Shown here in pieces: positions 1 through 8,882 of a stretch of 32,329 bases of DNA. The position numbers and the translations under genes are program-made. Position 1 is the stretch's first letter, and the number at the start of each line of letters is the position of its first letter. This DNA is from UBA3775 sp964572955 (GTDB lineage: Bacteria > Bacillota > Clostridia > Lachnospirales > Lachnospiraceae), in assembly GCA_964572955.1 (NCBI GenBank), contig CAZNGY010000019.1:1-32329 (forward strand), written 5' to 3'. Under the pieces are notes generated by a model, which worked only from the letters and a program-made list of their open reading frames with translations, was not told where the DNA came from and made no database searches.

Positions 1-3000
1 TACTTACAATTTCAGCAACATCATCAACTCGTTCAACTGCTTTGTGCTCCATCTGCATATAGATGTTGCGTGGAAGATGTGATACGGCTTTCTCCATATC
101 TTCTTCCAACGTAGTACCAATATTAGGCACAAGGTATGACAATGCTCTATCTGGTCCAAATCGCTTTGTATCTACTTCCATATGACCAAGCATCATTTCC
201 GGATGTGAAATAAAGTAACTGTTAATAGGTATATATTTCTCATTATACTCAACACTTTCAAACTCCTGTTCCTGCAGAGTACGCACTTCCTTTTTCTTTA
301 AGAAAATAATATCACTCGTTACTTCTGTATTTGCAGAATCCTTAAATGTAGTATTCGGTAATCTGATCGCTCCTACAAAATCAGCTCTTTCAGAGATGTA
401 TTTTCGCACGTTGCTGTTTTTCTTATCCAATGTACCTTTTGATGTAACAAAACAGATAAGACCTCCTGGTGCACATAAATCCAATGCTTTCGCAAAGAAA
501 TAATCATGTATCAGGAAATTCTCTTTTGCATACTGCTTGTCATAAACTTTATATTCGCCAAAAGGAACGTTCCCGATTACACAATCAAAGAAATTCTCTT
601 CCACCCTCGCATTTTCAATGCCGCAAATCTGAATATCACAATTCGGGTGAAGCAGCTTTGCAATTCTGCCGGATATAGAATCAAGTTCTACTCCATACAG
701 CTTGCTTTTCTGTTCCATTTCTGGTGACATTTCGCTATAAAAATTTCCAATGGCCATCGAAGGTTCTAATATATTGCCTCCCTTAAAGCCAAATCGCTCC
801 AAAGCCTGATAAATCCCATGCATAACCGCACGTGGAGTATAGAAAGCATCTGTAACTGATGCCTTTGCCATTCTATACTCCTCATCCGTCAAATACGATT
901 TTAATCTTGCCCTGTCAGAAGCATATTCCGGCTTGCTTTCATCAAAATACATAGAAAGACCGCCCCAGCCTACATATTGGCTTAAATGTCCCTGTGTACG
1001 CTCTGTGAGGGGAATGATACCATCTTCTACTGCTTTTAATAAGGAGATCGCTGTCAGATTCTTTTCAAAACGCTCTGAAGCACTCCCGTTATTAGGTTCC
1101 CATGTATCGCTGTAATGAAACGATTCCGTAAATGCTGGAAATCTCTGTTCTTGCTTTTCCTCTATTTCTTCACTAACCGGTTCCGCATCCGCAGTTTCAT
1201 CTGTTCCAAAAGAATTTGCTTCAATCTCCCCCTCCGCTGTTTCTATATTTTGTACAACAGACAATTTACCATCTGCCACACTCTCTATGTCATTTTCTGT
1301 CCATATACGAGAACGCAGCATGCCGGCATATTGATTAATTAAATTCTCATAAATACCATAAGAAATATCTTCATCCAATAAAATATCTTCTCCGGCAGCA
1401 ATTTCCTCTAAAGATTCACACAATGCAGTTGTTATATCTTCAAAAGTTATCGAAAAATAATTGCTGTAACTGCTCCAGCCTACTGTTAAAATATAATTCT
1501 GCGGAAAGCAATGGCAATTTATGACATCACATGAAAATCTCGTATATTTTCCATAATCAATACCTGCTATTGCATAATCATTACCAACCAGAGAAAATGC
1601 CTTATCTTTCTCAATTTGGAACAATTCATGAAGTAAATTTTCTTTTTCTTCTTTCTGCAGCTTAGATGATGTCAGAAATACTGTTAATACCTCACGTACA
1701 GCATCGAATCGTGAATTTTCAAATAATTTTTTTGCAATCTCACGATGTAACTGATCATGCTCAGCCATAGTAAGATATTGCATATTTGTAGAACCGTTTT
1801 TAGACTGTTCTTTGAGTTTTTCACGCTCTGCTTCTACCTCACGCATAAAAGCTTCACTCATTTCATGTAACTCATCCTTATTCTGTTTCCAACCAGGATA
1901 AATCTCTTTTTCCTCCGCAGTAAGAAGTTTATCAGCACGAATAATCCGGCATATTCTTTTCGCCACTTCCTTATTGGTTAAAAATCTTGTAATTTCATGT
2001 TTATTCTCCGAATTTCTTACTCCAATACGAATTTTAAAACCTTTAAACGTATGATCAGAATTATATCCACTATATCCGTACCCACTATATTCACCAAATG
2101 TAGATTTTAAATAATTTGCCAATGCAGCATCATCTTTTCCACCATTGGAAGCCTCATACATTTCCAATCTTTTCAATGTTTCTCTTTCGCCGGATTTATA
2201 TAATCCTACATAACTATCAAAACTGTCTAATGTAACAAACGAAGGTTTAAGAATTTCTAATTGTTCCGGCAAGTCAAAAGCATGATAACCATTCAAATAA
2301 GCTTCTAAATGCTCTATTCTTGAGTATTCATGTGCATATCTCCAATGTGGCTTTATCTCGCCAAGTTCGCATCTATCCCACAATTTCTTACCAGCACTTA
2401 AAATAGTCTGTGCCTGATTCGGATCATGCAATGCCTTTTTTACAGTATCTTCTATAGATGGAAAAACTCTTTTTTCAGAGGCAAACGGTTCCGGCAAGTC
2501 TGTTTTTTCTATATGAAAACCATCTATAAAATAGTAAATCAATTCTGTTACAAGAGCATTTTCATCATGCTGCTTCGCTACAAGTTCAGAATTTTTATCC
2601 ATAAAACGATTCTCTGCAATCATGTTATAAATATATTCTTCGACTTTTTCCCATGAAACAACCATTTGAGGATACATTCTTGCTTCTTCACCCTTGCTCA
2701 AAAACATTCCTTTTTCAGAATCATAGTATACTGCTATTTTTTTGTTTTCTATCTCAAATCCTAATGCTGCTCCCTTATATTCTTTCTTTATATATTCTGC
2801 TGCACGTTTCCGATCAAGATTTTCCCATCTGGTAGAATAATAACAAAATACGTTGTTTCTGCAATTCAAATTGTAACCATTTGTCCCGGATAATAAAATA
2901 TGCTCAATCTGCTCATCTGAAAATCGGGGATTGTCTGACATAACAAACGCAGAATCACTCGCCACAGATATAGAACCTGTATTCTGATCACTCATATGAT

Positions 3001-4258
3001 CATTTGTCAAAAATGAAAACAAAGAAAGCTGCCCATCGGCACTCGCTTCATATTCTTCCCTGATATTTATACCGGAATCGGTCTGAATAATATCTCCTTG
3101 TCGATGATCTCCCACAGCGTTGCCGATATCTGCTGTTCGGTCTTGATTCTCTGCAACGTTTCCATCTTCCACACGTTCTCCTTCTCCTGCATTATCCTGT
3201 GATTCGCTGCGAAGTATTCTTTTGCTTCCGAAACTCTCTGATTCAGGAATGCTTCCAACGTTCCCTCCGACAGCATCAACATTAACTGTTCCGGACACGT
3301 TTCTTTCATAAAGTCCACTATTTTTCTTGCTTGTACTGATTTCCCCTTCAGCACTTTCTCCAATCCCTGGAAAATCTCTATTTTTTCCAAATTCAATTTT
3401 TTCATCACTTCTTCTTCGCTCAGATTCTGTAATTCCCTCCACTCCTGTTCCGTCATCACTTCTTCCTCGCTCAGATTCCCTGTTTCGATCTCCAGCTCCA
3501 GCATTTCTCTGTTCATTTTTCATTCTCCTTTTTTCAGAAATTACATGCTCACTCATTACATTTATAAATGGATGCGTAATCATTTGTGCCACACCAAAAC
3601 ATTTCATAAACAATTCTGTATTTACACCATTTAAATCATTCAAAAAAAGATTTTCAAACGTACTTTTGCTTTTTTCAGATAAATAATATGGTTGACTGCA
3701 CCTTGTCATATACATTTTCATGCAGCAATCTATTACAAATTCCTGTAAAAGATTTACACGCTCATCTTCTGTATCACTTTTATATTCATCCCTATGATAC
3801 CTAAAATAATTTTCTGTATATAACTTAAATACTGAATATGTATATTCTTCAAATGACATATTCTCCGATACAGCTTCTTTACGAAGATACGAATCTATAA
3901 TATCCTGTGTCATAATCCATGTGGCCAATTTAGCGTTTTTAATATCTCCGCTCTTTACTTTGGTATCAGAAATATCAAAAATATAATCGCAAAATTTCCC
4001 CATAACACCTGATGTATTAAAAGGATATACAGCTATACCACTATTTTTTTTAGGATAACGGTTAAGTTTTTTCCATTGTGTAAAATCAACAACTAACGTT
4101 GCTGTCGGTTTTTGTGCATAGATAGCCAATAAATTTGCAACTGACCAATGATGCATATTCCCGGTTCCCATAAAAGTCAAAAACTTTTCCATCTCCTCTA
4201 CATTATTTATTTTTTTTGCTGTATCACAAATTAACTTCTCTAATCCATCAATTCTCAC
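1..4258 (-). CDS. Giant ArdC-like/N6-adenine methylase protein, C-terminus beyond window
   Basis: The frame is open from a GTG at 4258 to the window edge (1419 codons), so the C-terminus is missing. The start follows AGGAGG by 8 nt. An upstream ATG in the same leader reads into a stop after five codons. Residues 1-75 resemble the ArdC-type N-domain (HHWSVANLLAIYAQ, then DFTQWKKLNRYPKK). Residues about 246-400 are a low-complexity linker rich in E, G, S, R and D. A domain beginning FSDEQIEHILLSGTN follows. An N6-adenine methylase fold then shows a SAM motif (EPSMAIGNF, near 1165-1173) and catalytic NVPF (1230-1233), followed by HDYFFAKALDLCAPGGLI. In known clostridial ICE proteins of this architecture an SNF2-type helicase comes next; that is expected here, not seen. 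The likely role is modification or protection of element DNA during transfer, by inference. It follows topB by 18 nt, so it is probably cotranscribed. Confidence 0.85.
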   Translation of the reverse strand, partial: MRIDGLEKLICDTAKKINNVEEMEKFLTFMGTGNMHHWSVANLLAIYAQKPTATLVVDFTQWKKLNRYPKKNSGIAVYPFNTSGVMGKFCDYIFDISDTKVKSGDIKNAKLATWIMTQDIIDSYLRKEAVSENMSFEEYTYSVFKLYTENYFRYHRDEYKSDTEDERVNLLQEFVIDCCMKMYMTRCSQPYYLSEKSKSTFENLFLNDLNGVNTELFMKCFGVAQMITHPFINVMSEHVISEKRRMKNEQRNAGAGDRNRESERGRSDDGTGVEGITESERRRSDEKIEFGKNRDFPGIGESAEGEISTSKKNSGLYERNVSGTVNVDAVGGNVGSIPESESFGSKRILRSESQDNAGEGERVEDGNVAENQDRTADIGNAVGDHRQGDIIQTDSGINIREEYEASADGQLSLFSFLTNDHMSDQNTGSISVASDSAFVMSDNPRFSDEQIEHILLSGTNGYNLNCRNNVFCYYSTRWENLDRKRAAEYIKKEYKGAALGFEIENKKIAVYYDSEKGMFLSKGEEARMYPQMVVSWEKVEEYIYNMIAENRFMDKNSELVAKQHDENALVTELIYYFIDGFHIEKTDLPEPFASEKRVFPSIEDTVKKALHDPNQAQTILSAGKKLWDRCELGEIKPHWRYAHEYSRIEHLEAYLNGYHAFDLPEQLEILKPSFVTLDSFDSYVGLYKSGERETLKRLEMYEASNGGKDDAALANYLKSTFGEYSGYGYSGYNSDHTFKGFKIRIGVRNSENKHEITRFLTNKEVAKRICRIIRADKLLTAEEKEIYPGWKQNKDELHEMSEAFMREVEAEREKLKEQSKNGSTNMQYLTMAEHDQLHREIAKKLFENSRFDAVREVLTVFLTSSKLQKEEKENLLHELFQIEKDKAFSLVGNDYAIAGIDYGKYTRFSCDVINCHCFPQNYILTVGWSSYSNYFSITFEDITTALCESLEEIAAGEDILLDEDISYGIYENLINQYAGMLRSRIWTENDIESVADGKLSVVQNIETAEGEIEANSFGTDETADAEPVSEEIEEKQEQRFPAFTESFHYSDTWEPNNGSASERFEKNLTAISLLKAVEDGIIPLTERTQGHLSQYVGWGGLSMYFDESKPEYASDRARLKSYLTDEEYRMAKASVTDAFYTPRAVMHGIYQALERFGFKGGNILEPSMAIGNFYSEMSPEMEQKSKLYGVELDSISGRIAKLLHPNCDIQICGIENARVEENFFDCVIGNVPFGEYKVYDKQYAKENFLIHDYFFAKALDLCAPGGLICFVTSKGTLDKKNSNVRKYISERADFVGAIRLPNTTFKDSANTEVTSDIIFLKKKEVRTLQEQEFESVEYNEKYIPINSYFISHPEMMLGHMEVDTKRFGPDRALSYLVPNIGTTLEEDMEKAVSHLPRNIYMQMEHKAVERVDDVAEIVS
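3067..3516 (-). CDS. Possible nested out-of-frame gene, weakly TnpV-like
   Basis: A 149-codon ATG ORF lies wholly inside the giant gene in another frame, overlapping the part that encodes its disordered linker. AGGAG (3525-3529) sits 8 nt before the ATG, an ideal Shine-Dalgarno spacing. The product looks like a folded, helical, charged protein. Its C-terminal half (LSEGTLEAFLNQRVSEAKEY and WEIIDKEILF) recalls from memory the transposon-encoded TnpV family; this is a weak, unsearched resemblance. The motif NLSEEEVM occurs twice, 17 codons apart, from a 25-bp direct repeat. The surrounding DNA looks less AT-rich than its neighbours. It may be a real overlapping gene or a chance opening in a biased linker sequence. 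Confidence 0.4.
   Translation of the reverse strand: MNREMLELEIETGNLSEEEVMTEQEWRELQNLSEEEVMKKLNLEKIEIFQGLEKVLKGKSVQARKIVDFMKETCPEQLMLMLSEGTLEAFLNQRVSEAKEYFAANHRIMQEKENVWKMETLQRIKTEQQISATLWEIIDKEILFRPIPV
3402..3477. repeat. 25-bp direct repeat pair in the linker region
   Basis: Copies at 3402-3426 and 3453-3477 differ at one base and are 51 bp (17 codons) apart. The repeat therefore preserves both overlapping frames. It gives NLSEEEVM twice in the nested ORF and a Ser-Glu-Arg/Arg-Ser-Asp pattern twice in the giant protein. It probably arose by local duplication. Confidence 0.85.
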
Positions 4259-4276
4259 AATACATTCCTCCTGATA

Positions 4277-7200
4277 TTATGATTCCTTTTCCGGAAACTC
4301 AAATTCCACTTTATTACCAACTAATTTGAGTTTTGCCGCAAAACGCTTTCTCGTTCTGGCAGAAAAAAATCCACTAATTAAATCTGTTTCTCCTCGAAGC
4401 AGTAATTTTGTAATTTGTTCCTCCGGCAATTCCTTAGTCGCTATTGTAAAAGGAACTTTAAAACCACAATCACAACTATATGAATATGCAGTTTTTATCA
4501 ATTTTTTCTGTCTACACACCAGACATGTATATTTACTAATTTCCTTTGTTGCATTTTGATCTGGAAATTCAAATACAACTTTCTGTTCCCCTGCATCCCA
4601 TTTTAAGAATGCTGAAAACGGATTTTTCCCTTTTTCTTTTGGTTTGAACCCGCTAATCAAATCAGTCTTTCCCTGTGACAAAAGTTTACCGAACTGCCTT
4701 TCATCAATCAAAACCCCCGCAATAGCACCGATTCCAAACTGACAACCGCTTTTACCATCTTTTTTACTGCAAAAATATCCATATTTATTCTTAATAATAG
4801 GCTCATTACAAATCGGACATTTATATTGTGTCATTTCCGGCTTGTTTTCATCAAACACAAGTGCTACTTTCTTTTGCTCATTATCCCACCGCATATGAGC
4901 TTCAAAGGCTTTTTTATCGGCATTCTTAAAAGCAACCGCTTCCGTCATTCCACCACTCAAAAGCACCTTCAACTCTTTTTCTTTAATCGTATGCCCTAAT
5001 AACGTTCCAAGATAAAAACTGCAATCCCCATCCTTACGCTCAGCTTGTACCTTATAATTTTCACATTTGAAACCGTAAGATGTAGCTAAAATTTTACCAT
5101 TACAAATAGGACAAAAATAATTTGTTACCATATCAGCCCTATCCGGAAATACAAACTCAATTTTCCTTTCCGCTCTGTTCCAAGACAAAAAAGCATCAAA
5201 CCTGCTGTCATCTGCTTTTTTAAAGCCGCTGATCAAATCAGTTTTCCCCTCTTTAAGCATTTTTTCCATCTGCTTCTTCGGAATTACTTTTCCAAGTATT
5301 TTCCCAATCCAAAAGCTGCAGCCATGCTCTCTGTCAATGTAGTCCTCACATTTATAAAACCCATTCTGTGTAACTATTTTTTTACTACATATCGGACATA
5401 TTAAATCTGTCTTTTCCCATGGCATTTCTACCATTTCAAATTCAATCTTTTTAAGTTCCTGATTCCATAAAAGATTTGCTCCAAAAGGCTTTCCTTTTGA
5501 TGAAACAAAATCATAAAATGGACCGGCTTTCCCTTTATGTAATAAGGTCGCAAGTTCCGGTGTCAGCAACACATGTCCAAGAATATCTCCCATTACAAAA
5601 TTGCAGCCTTCTGTTTTACTGATATTAGATTTACACTTGAATCCCCATCGTGTCGTTTCAACATCATCGCCACACAAAGGACATTTTATCGCTGTATTGT
5701 ATGGATCAAATTCCTTATATTCATACTGAATGCGTTTAGATGTAAAAGGACGTATCCTTTTTACAATATCTTCTGTATTGTCTTCTGCTTTAATCCTTTC
5801 ACATTCCTTACGAATAAAATGGAAAAGTTCTCTTTCGTATTCGCTCTTACTCCGTATTCCCTCCTCAATTTCCTTTAACCCCTTTTCCCACTCTGCTGTT
5901 GTTTCCGGTTGCAGCATCATAGGTAAGGTAGCATATATTACTTCATAGACCATCTCACCAAACGCAGATGGAGTTAATACCTGCTTTTTCTCATTTACCT
6001 CGATATAGTTCAATCTGATAAGCTTCTCTATCACTTCTGCTCTGGTCGCAGACGTACCTATACCATTATTTCTTATCTGTTCTCGCAGTTCCTCATCTTC
6101 AATTAGAGTCCCGGCATTCTCCATCGCTAAAATCATAGAACCGGAAGTATACCTTTTAGGTGGTGTCGTTTCTCCTTTTCTAATTTCATAATTCGATGAA
6201 TAACTATTTCCCTGAAACAGTTTATTCATTGCCTCTACCGTCTGTTTCGTGTTGTCTTCTTCCTCCGGATATCCGGAAACAACATAATATCCCGGTTGTA
6301 CTAAATATTTACTCGTTCCGAAGAATTTTTCATTGCCATTACAAGCATCTACCTTTACCCGCTCATATTCTGCCGGTGGGTAAAACACAGCCAAAAATCT
6401 CCGGCAGATCATATCAAATACTACACTTTCCCTTCCGCTTATACTTGCATCCGTTCTTCCGGTAGGAATAATGGCATAATGATCTGTCACTTTACTATCA
6501 TCAATATATTTGCCCTTCATGCTCCAGTAATGTGTTGTAATTTCATCTACATATTTTCCATATCCGCTATTTTTCAATCCGGCTAAATTTTTATCAATTT
6601 CCTTTGCGATCGCATTAGTTAATACCCTTGCATCCGTTCTTGGATATGTGATCAGTTTCTTTTCATAAAGAAGCTGTGCAATCTTTAACGTTTCATTTGG
6701 TGAAATATGCAATTTTTTTGTACATTCACTCTGCAGCTCCGCTAGGTTATACAGTAAAGGGGCATTTTTCTTTTCTGTAGTTCTTACCACAGCATCTATT
6801 TTCATATCAGATGAAAGGGTAGTAATAAATTCTCTTGCATCATTTTCTTTCAAAAATCCAAACTTAGAATAAAGCTTCGGAGATTGATAATACTTACTTC
6901 CTTCTGTTTCTCTCCATTCACATTCTACTTTGCAGCCATCTATATCAATAATGCCTGCCACTCTATAAAAATCCGTTACCTTGAAATTACGAATTTCCCG
7001 TTCTCTATTTACAATCATACCCAAGACACACGTCATTACACGTCCTACCGATATTGGTTTATGACGTTTCTGACCCGAACCCGAATTGAGCATAATAGCA
7101 TATTTTACAGATAGTAAACGAGAAAAATTGATTCCCGTTGCATAATCTTCTATTGCTCTCATATAACCGGCATCCGTCATTGCTGCATATTCCGATACAT

Positions 7201-7654
7201 CTTTTGCTTCAGCTACACCACGCAGAATCTCTTCTTCCGTCTGTGAATCAATCCACACAACCTTTTCAGCCGCTTTGGGATTATGCCCTGCAAACTGACG
7301 TACCAACATCTGAATATACAATCCTTCCCGCCCAGAGTCCCCGGCATAATAAATCACATCAATATCCGGGCGATTATACAATTTTTTCACGATATTAAAC
7401 TGTTTATAACATTCCTTGATTGGTTCATATTTATATTGTTCAGGCAGGAATGGCAACGTTTCTAATTTCCATTCTTTTAAATCTTCACTATACTTTTCAG
7501 GATATGACATGGTAATTAAATGCCCTATTGTCCAGGTCACAATCCATCTGTCATTTTCAATATATCCATTTGTATCACTTCCTGATACTCCAAGTGCTTT
7601 TGCATATTCTCGCCCAACAGACGGTTTTTCTGCAATAATAATCTGTTTTCCCAT
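4277..7654 (-). CDS. topB: DNA topoisomerase III (type IA) with five C-terminal zinc-ribbon repeats
   Basis: Type IA topoisomerases cut and rejoin single strands; element-borne TopB proteins are thought to resolve replication or transfer intermediates. The toprim domain starts with IIIAEKPSVGRE (residues 5-16). The catalytic tyrosine is Y337 in KKLITYPRTD. Other family motifs include ISVGRVMT (201-208) and NGIGTSATRAEVIEKL (530-545). The body ends near residue 650. Five repeats of about 95 residues follow, each opening with CPxC or CxxC (C658, C753, C848, C946, C1044) and most carrying a GKTDLISGFK-like stretch and a Trp-containing strand, as in topoisomerase C-terminal repeats. At 1125 residues it is far longer than the usual TopB of about 650-730. 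The metal-binding loop reads DSGRE (106-110) where DxDxE is standard. The start is an ATG after AGAGG, directly downstream of a terminator-like hairpin. Confidence 0.93.
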   Translation of the reverse strand: MGKQIIIAEKPSVGREYAKALGVSGSDTNGYIENDRWIVTWTIGHLITMSYPEKYSEDLKEWKLETLPFLPEQYKYEPIKECYKQFNIVKKLYNRPDIDVIYYAGDSGREGLYIQMLVRQFAGHNPKAAEKVVWIDSQTEEEILRGVAEAKDVSEYAAMTDAGYMRAIEDYATGINFSRLLSVKYAIMLNSGSGQKRHKPISVGRVMTCVLGMIVNREREIRNFKVTDFYRVAGIIDIDGCKVECEWRETEGSKYYQSPKLYSKFGFLKENDAREFITTLSSDMKIDAVVRTTEKKNAPLLYNLAELQSECTKKLHISPNETLKIAQLLYEKKLITYPRTDARVLTNAIAKEIDKNLAGLKNSGYGKYVDEITTHYWSMKGKYIDDSKVTDHYAIIPTGRTDASISGRESVVFDMICRRFLAVFYPPAEYERVKVDACNGNEKFFGTSKYLVQPGYYVVSGYPEEEDNTKQTVEAMNKLFQGNSYSSNYEIRKGETTPPKRYTSGSMILAMENAGTLIEDEELREQIRNNGIGTSATRAEVIEKLIRLNYIEVNEKKQVLTPSAFGEMVYEVIYATLPMMLQPETTAEWEKGLKEIEEGIRSKSEYERELFHFIRKECERIKAEDNTEDIVKRIRPFTSKRIQYEYKEFDPYNTAIKCPLCGDDVETTRWGFKCKSNISKTEGCNFVMGDILGHVLLTPELATLLHKGKAGPFYDFVSSKGKPFGANLLWNQELKKIEFEMVEMPWEKTDLICPICSKKIVTQNGFYKCEDYIDREHGCSFWIGKILGKVIPKKQMEKMLKEGKTDLISGFKKADDSRFDAFLSWNRAERKIEFVFPDRADMVTNYFCPICNGKILATSYGFKCENYKVQAERKDGDCSFYLGTLLGHTIKEKELKVLLSGGMTEAVAFKNADKKAFEAHMRWDNEQKKVALVFDENKPEMTQYKCPICNEPIIKNKYGYFCSKKDGKSGCQFGIGAIAGVLIDERQFGKLLSQGKTDLISGFKPKEKGKNPFSAFLKWDAGEQKVVFEFPDQNATKEISKYTCLVCRQKKLIKTAYSYSCDCGFKVPFTIATKELPEEQITKLLLRGETDLISGFFSARTRKRFAAKLKLVGNKVEFEFPEKES

Positions 7655-7666
7655 ATCAAATACCTC

Positions 7667-7699
7667 TTAAAAAAGGACGTTCTTCATGCGAACGCCCTT
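7667..7699 (-). terminator. Intrinsic terminator or attenuator before topB
   Basis: On the minus strand AAGGGCGTTC pairs with GAACGTCCTT around a 7-nt loop (10 bp with one G-T pair), followed by a run of T. The hairpin ends about 12 nt before the topB start and almost touches its AGAGG ribosome binding site. It could end the 7746-10721 cassette or attenuate read-through into topB. Confidence 0.75.
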
Positions 7700-7713
7700 A
7701 ATCCTTTTATTCG

Positions 7714-7736
7714 CTTTGTGCCATCATGGCACAAGG
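7714..7736. repeat. Dispersed 23-bp palindrome, intergenic copy upstream of topB
   Basis: This copy has arms CTTTGTGCCAT and ATGGCACAAGG around one central base, with one mismatched outer pair. It lies between the stop of the DUF5688-like gene and the terminator before topB. It belongs to a six-member family (others at 28140, 28882, 30810, 30859 and 31370). Confidence 0.9.
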
Positions 7737-7745
7737 TCTGAACCA

Positions 7746-8756
7746 TCATCTTCCACGATGCATACGTGGCATTGCTGATTTTTCTTGTTCTTTGTTTTGT
7801 CCTTCTGCTTCTGCCGAAAGTCTGCGATGTTCTTCCTCGTGCTGTGCCTGATAGATTTCTTTTGTTCTCACATCATATAAAAATACATGATCTGATAATC
7901 TTTCTTCTTTTGCTACTTCTGTTTGGTTGATACTTTTTACCATTTCCTCTAATTCCAAAAGTGACATATGAGACTCACCATTCTTTTTAATAAGAATTAC
8001 CTCATGTATTGAAGAAGGCAGAATGTAAAACTCTCCCATACGTTCGGCTACCCAATCCATAACATCCGGTTGAAGCATCATGGAGGATCCAAAAAGTCGT
8101 TCCTTATTCGTAAGTACATACGTTCCCATATCGTCCGGCGGCAATTCTTCTTCATCCATGCCCTGAACCATATCCAATATCAATTCTCTCATGGAGCAAA
8201 ATTCCATCTCCATATTTGTTTTTAAGTTTTCCAATGCGATTTCATGCAGTTCTTCCTCTGTGACTCCCCATTCTTTCATAATACCATTATGAATACGGAC
8301 ACTTGCACGTTCTCCATTGGATTCTGATACTGTGAAATAATACACAACTGCCAAACCATCCATAAGACGATACGGGATATTCTTCAGATAATCATCATTG
8401 TTCTCTGACGATACCAAACGTGGAAAAATCCTGCTCCTGACATTTTCATACTCCATAAACTCTGATAATTTTAATCCTTCGTCTTTACTGATCATATTTT
8501 CTAAATATATCTCTGCAACCCGCTTCATACATTCGTCTAAGTCTGATTCACCTGATCCGTATGATTGATAAATGCCCTCAAGATAAATCGTTGGACTAAC
8601 ACGAACATCTGGTTGTAAAACCATAATTCCTGTTAAATGCAGATTGTTGTTTTTTGTTACATGCTCAACACGTACTTCTGCATTTTGAAAATCATCCGGC
8701 AAATAATCCAGCACCGTATTCTTCACATGTTCCACAAAATTTTCAAAAGTCATCAT
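7746..8756 (-). CDS. DUF5688-like protein, full length
   Basis: This 336-residue cytoplasmic protein has no signal peptide or membrane segment. It resembles the DUF5688 family, common in Lachnospiraceae genomes and of unknown function: an N-terminal FENFVEHVKNTVLDYLPDDF helix, a KNNNLHLTGIMV...SPTIYLE strand region, and a C-terminal half with DDMGTYVLTNKERLFGSSMM and FYILPSSIHEVILI. The C-terminal 50 residues are charged and probably disordered and end in RMHRGR. The gene starts ATGATG after a GGAGGA that overlaps the last codons of the 39-residue gene upstream, so the two are translationally close. It is the last gene of the cassette and is followed by a palindrome copy and a terminator. It is paralogous to the C-terminal part of the 8883-9566 product. 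Confidence 0.85.
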   Translation of the reverse strand: MMTFENFVEHVKNTVLDYLPDDFQNAEVRVEHVTKNNNLHLTGIMVLQPDVRVSPTIYLEGIYQSYGSGESDLDECMKRVAEIYLENMISKDEGLKLSEFMEYENVRSRIFPRLVSSENNDDYLKNIPYRLMDGLAVVYYFTVSESNGERASVRIHNGIMKEWGVTEEELHEIALENLKTNMEMEFCSMRELILDMVQGMDEEELPPDDMGTYVLTNKERLFGSSMMLQPDVMDWVAERMGEFYILPSSIHEVILIKKNGESHMSLLELEEMVKSINQTEVAKEERLSDHVFLYDVRTKEIYQAQHEEEHRRLSAEAEGQNKEQEKSAMPRMHRGR

Positions 8757-8759
8757 ATG

Positions 8760-8879
8760 TTATTCCTCCGTTGCTGCTTTCTTCACTTCATTTGCCTTTT
8801 CCCGAAGCATTTCTGCATATTCTTTCATTCTTTCCCTGCTATCTGTATTTCTCTCTACTTCATAAATCACTTCGTTCAT
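8760..8879 (-). CDS. 39-residue charged helical protein
   Basis: A short ATG ORF fills the gap between two DUF5688-like genes. Its GGAGG (8886-8890) is 6 nt before the ATG and overlaps the TAA of the upstream gene. Its own stop is 3 nt before the next start, and its last Glu codons supply the GGAGGA of that gene. This tight packing is the main evidence that it is real. The product begins MNEVIYEVERNTDSRE and continues as a highly charged amphipathic helix rich in Lys, Glu and Arg; it has no Cys and no membrane segment. The function is unknown. It could be an adaptor for the flanking proteins, or mainly a translational coupling element. Confidence 0.7.
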   Translation of the reverse strand: MNEVIYEVERNTDSRERMKEYAEMLREKANEVKKAATEE

Positions 8880-8882
8880 CCT

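Noticed and set aside
3067..3540. Frameshift splitting the giant gene
   Set aside because: The frame from 4258 passes through this region without a stop and joins in phase with the methylase domain, so the other open frame is nested, not a broken continuation.
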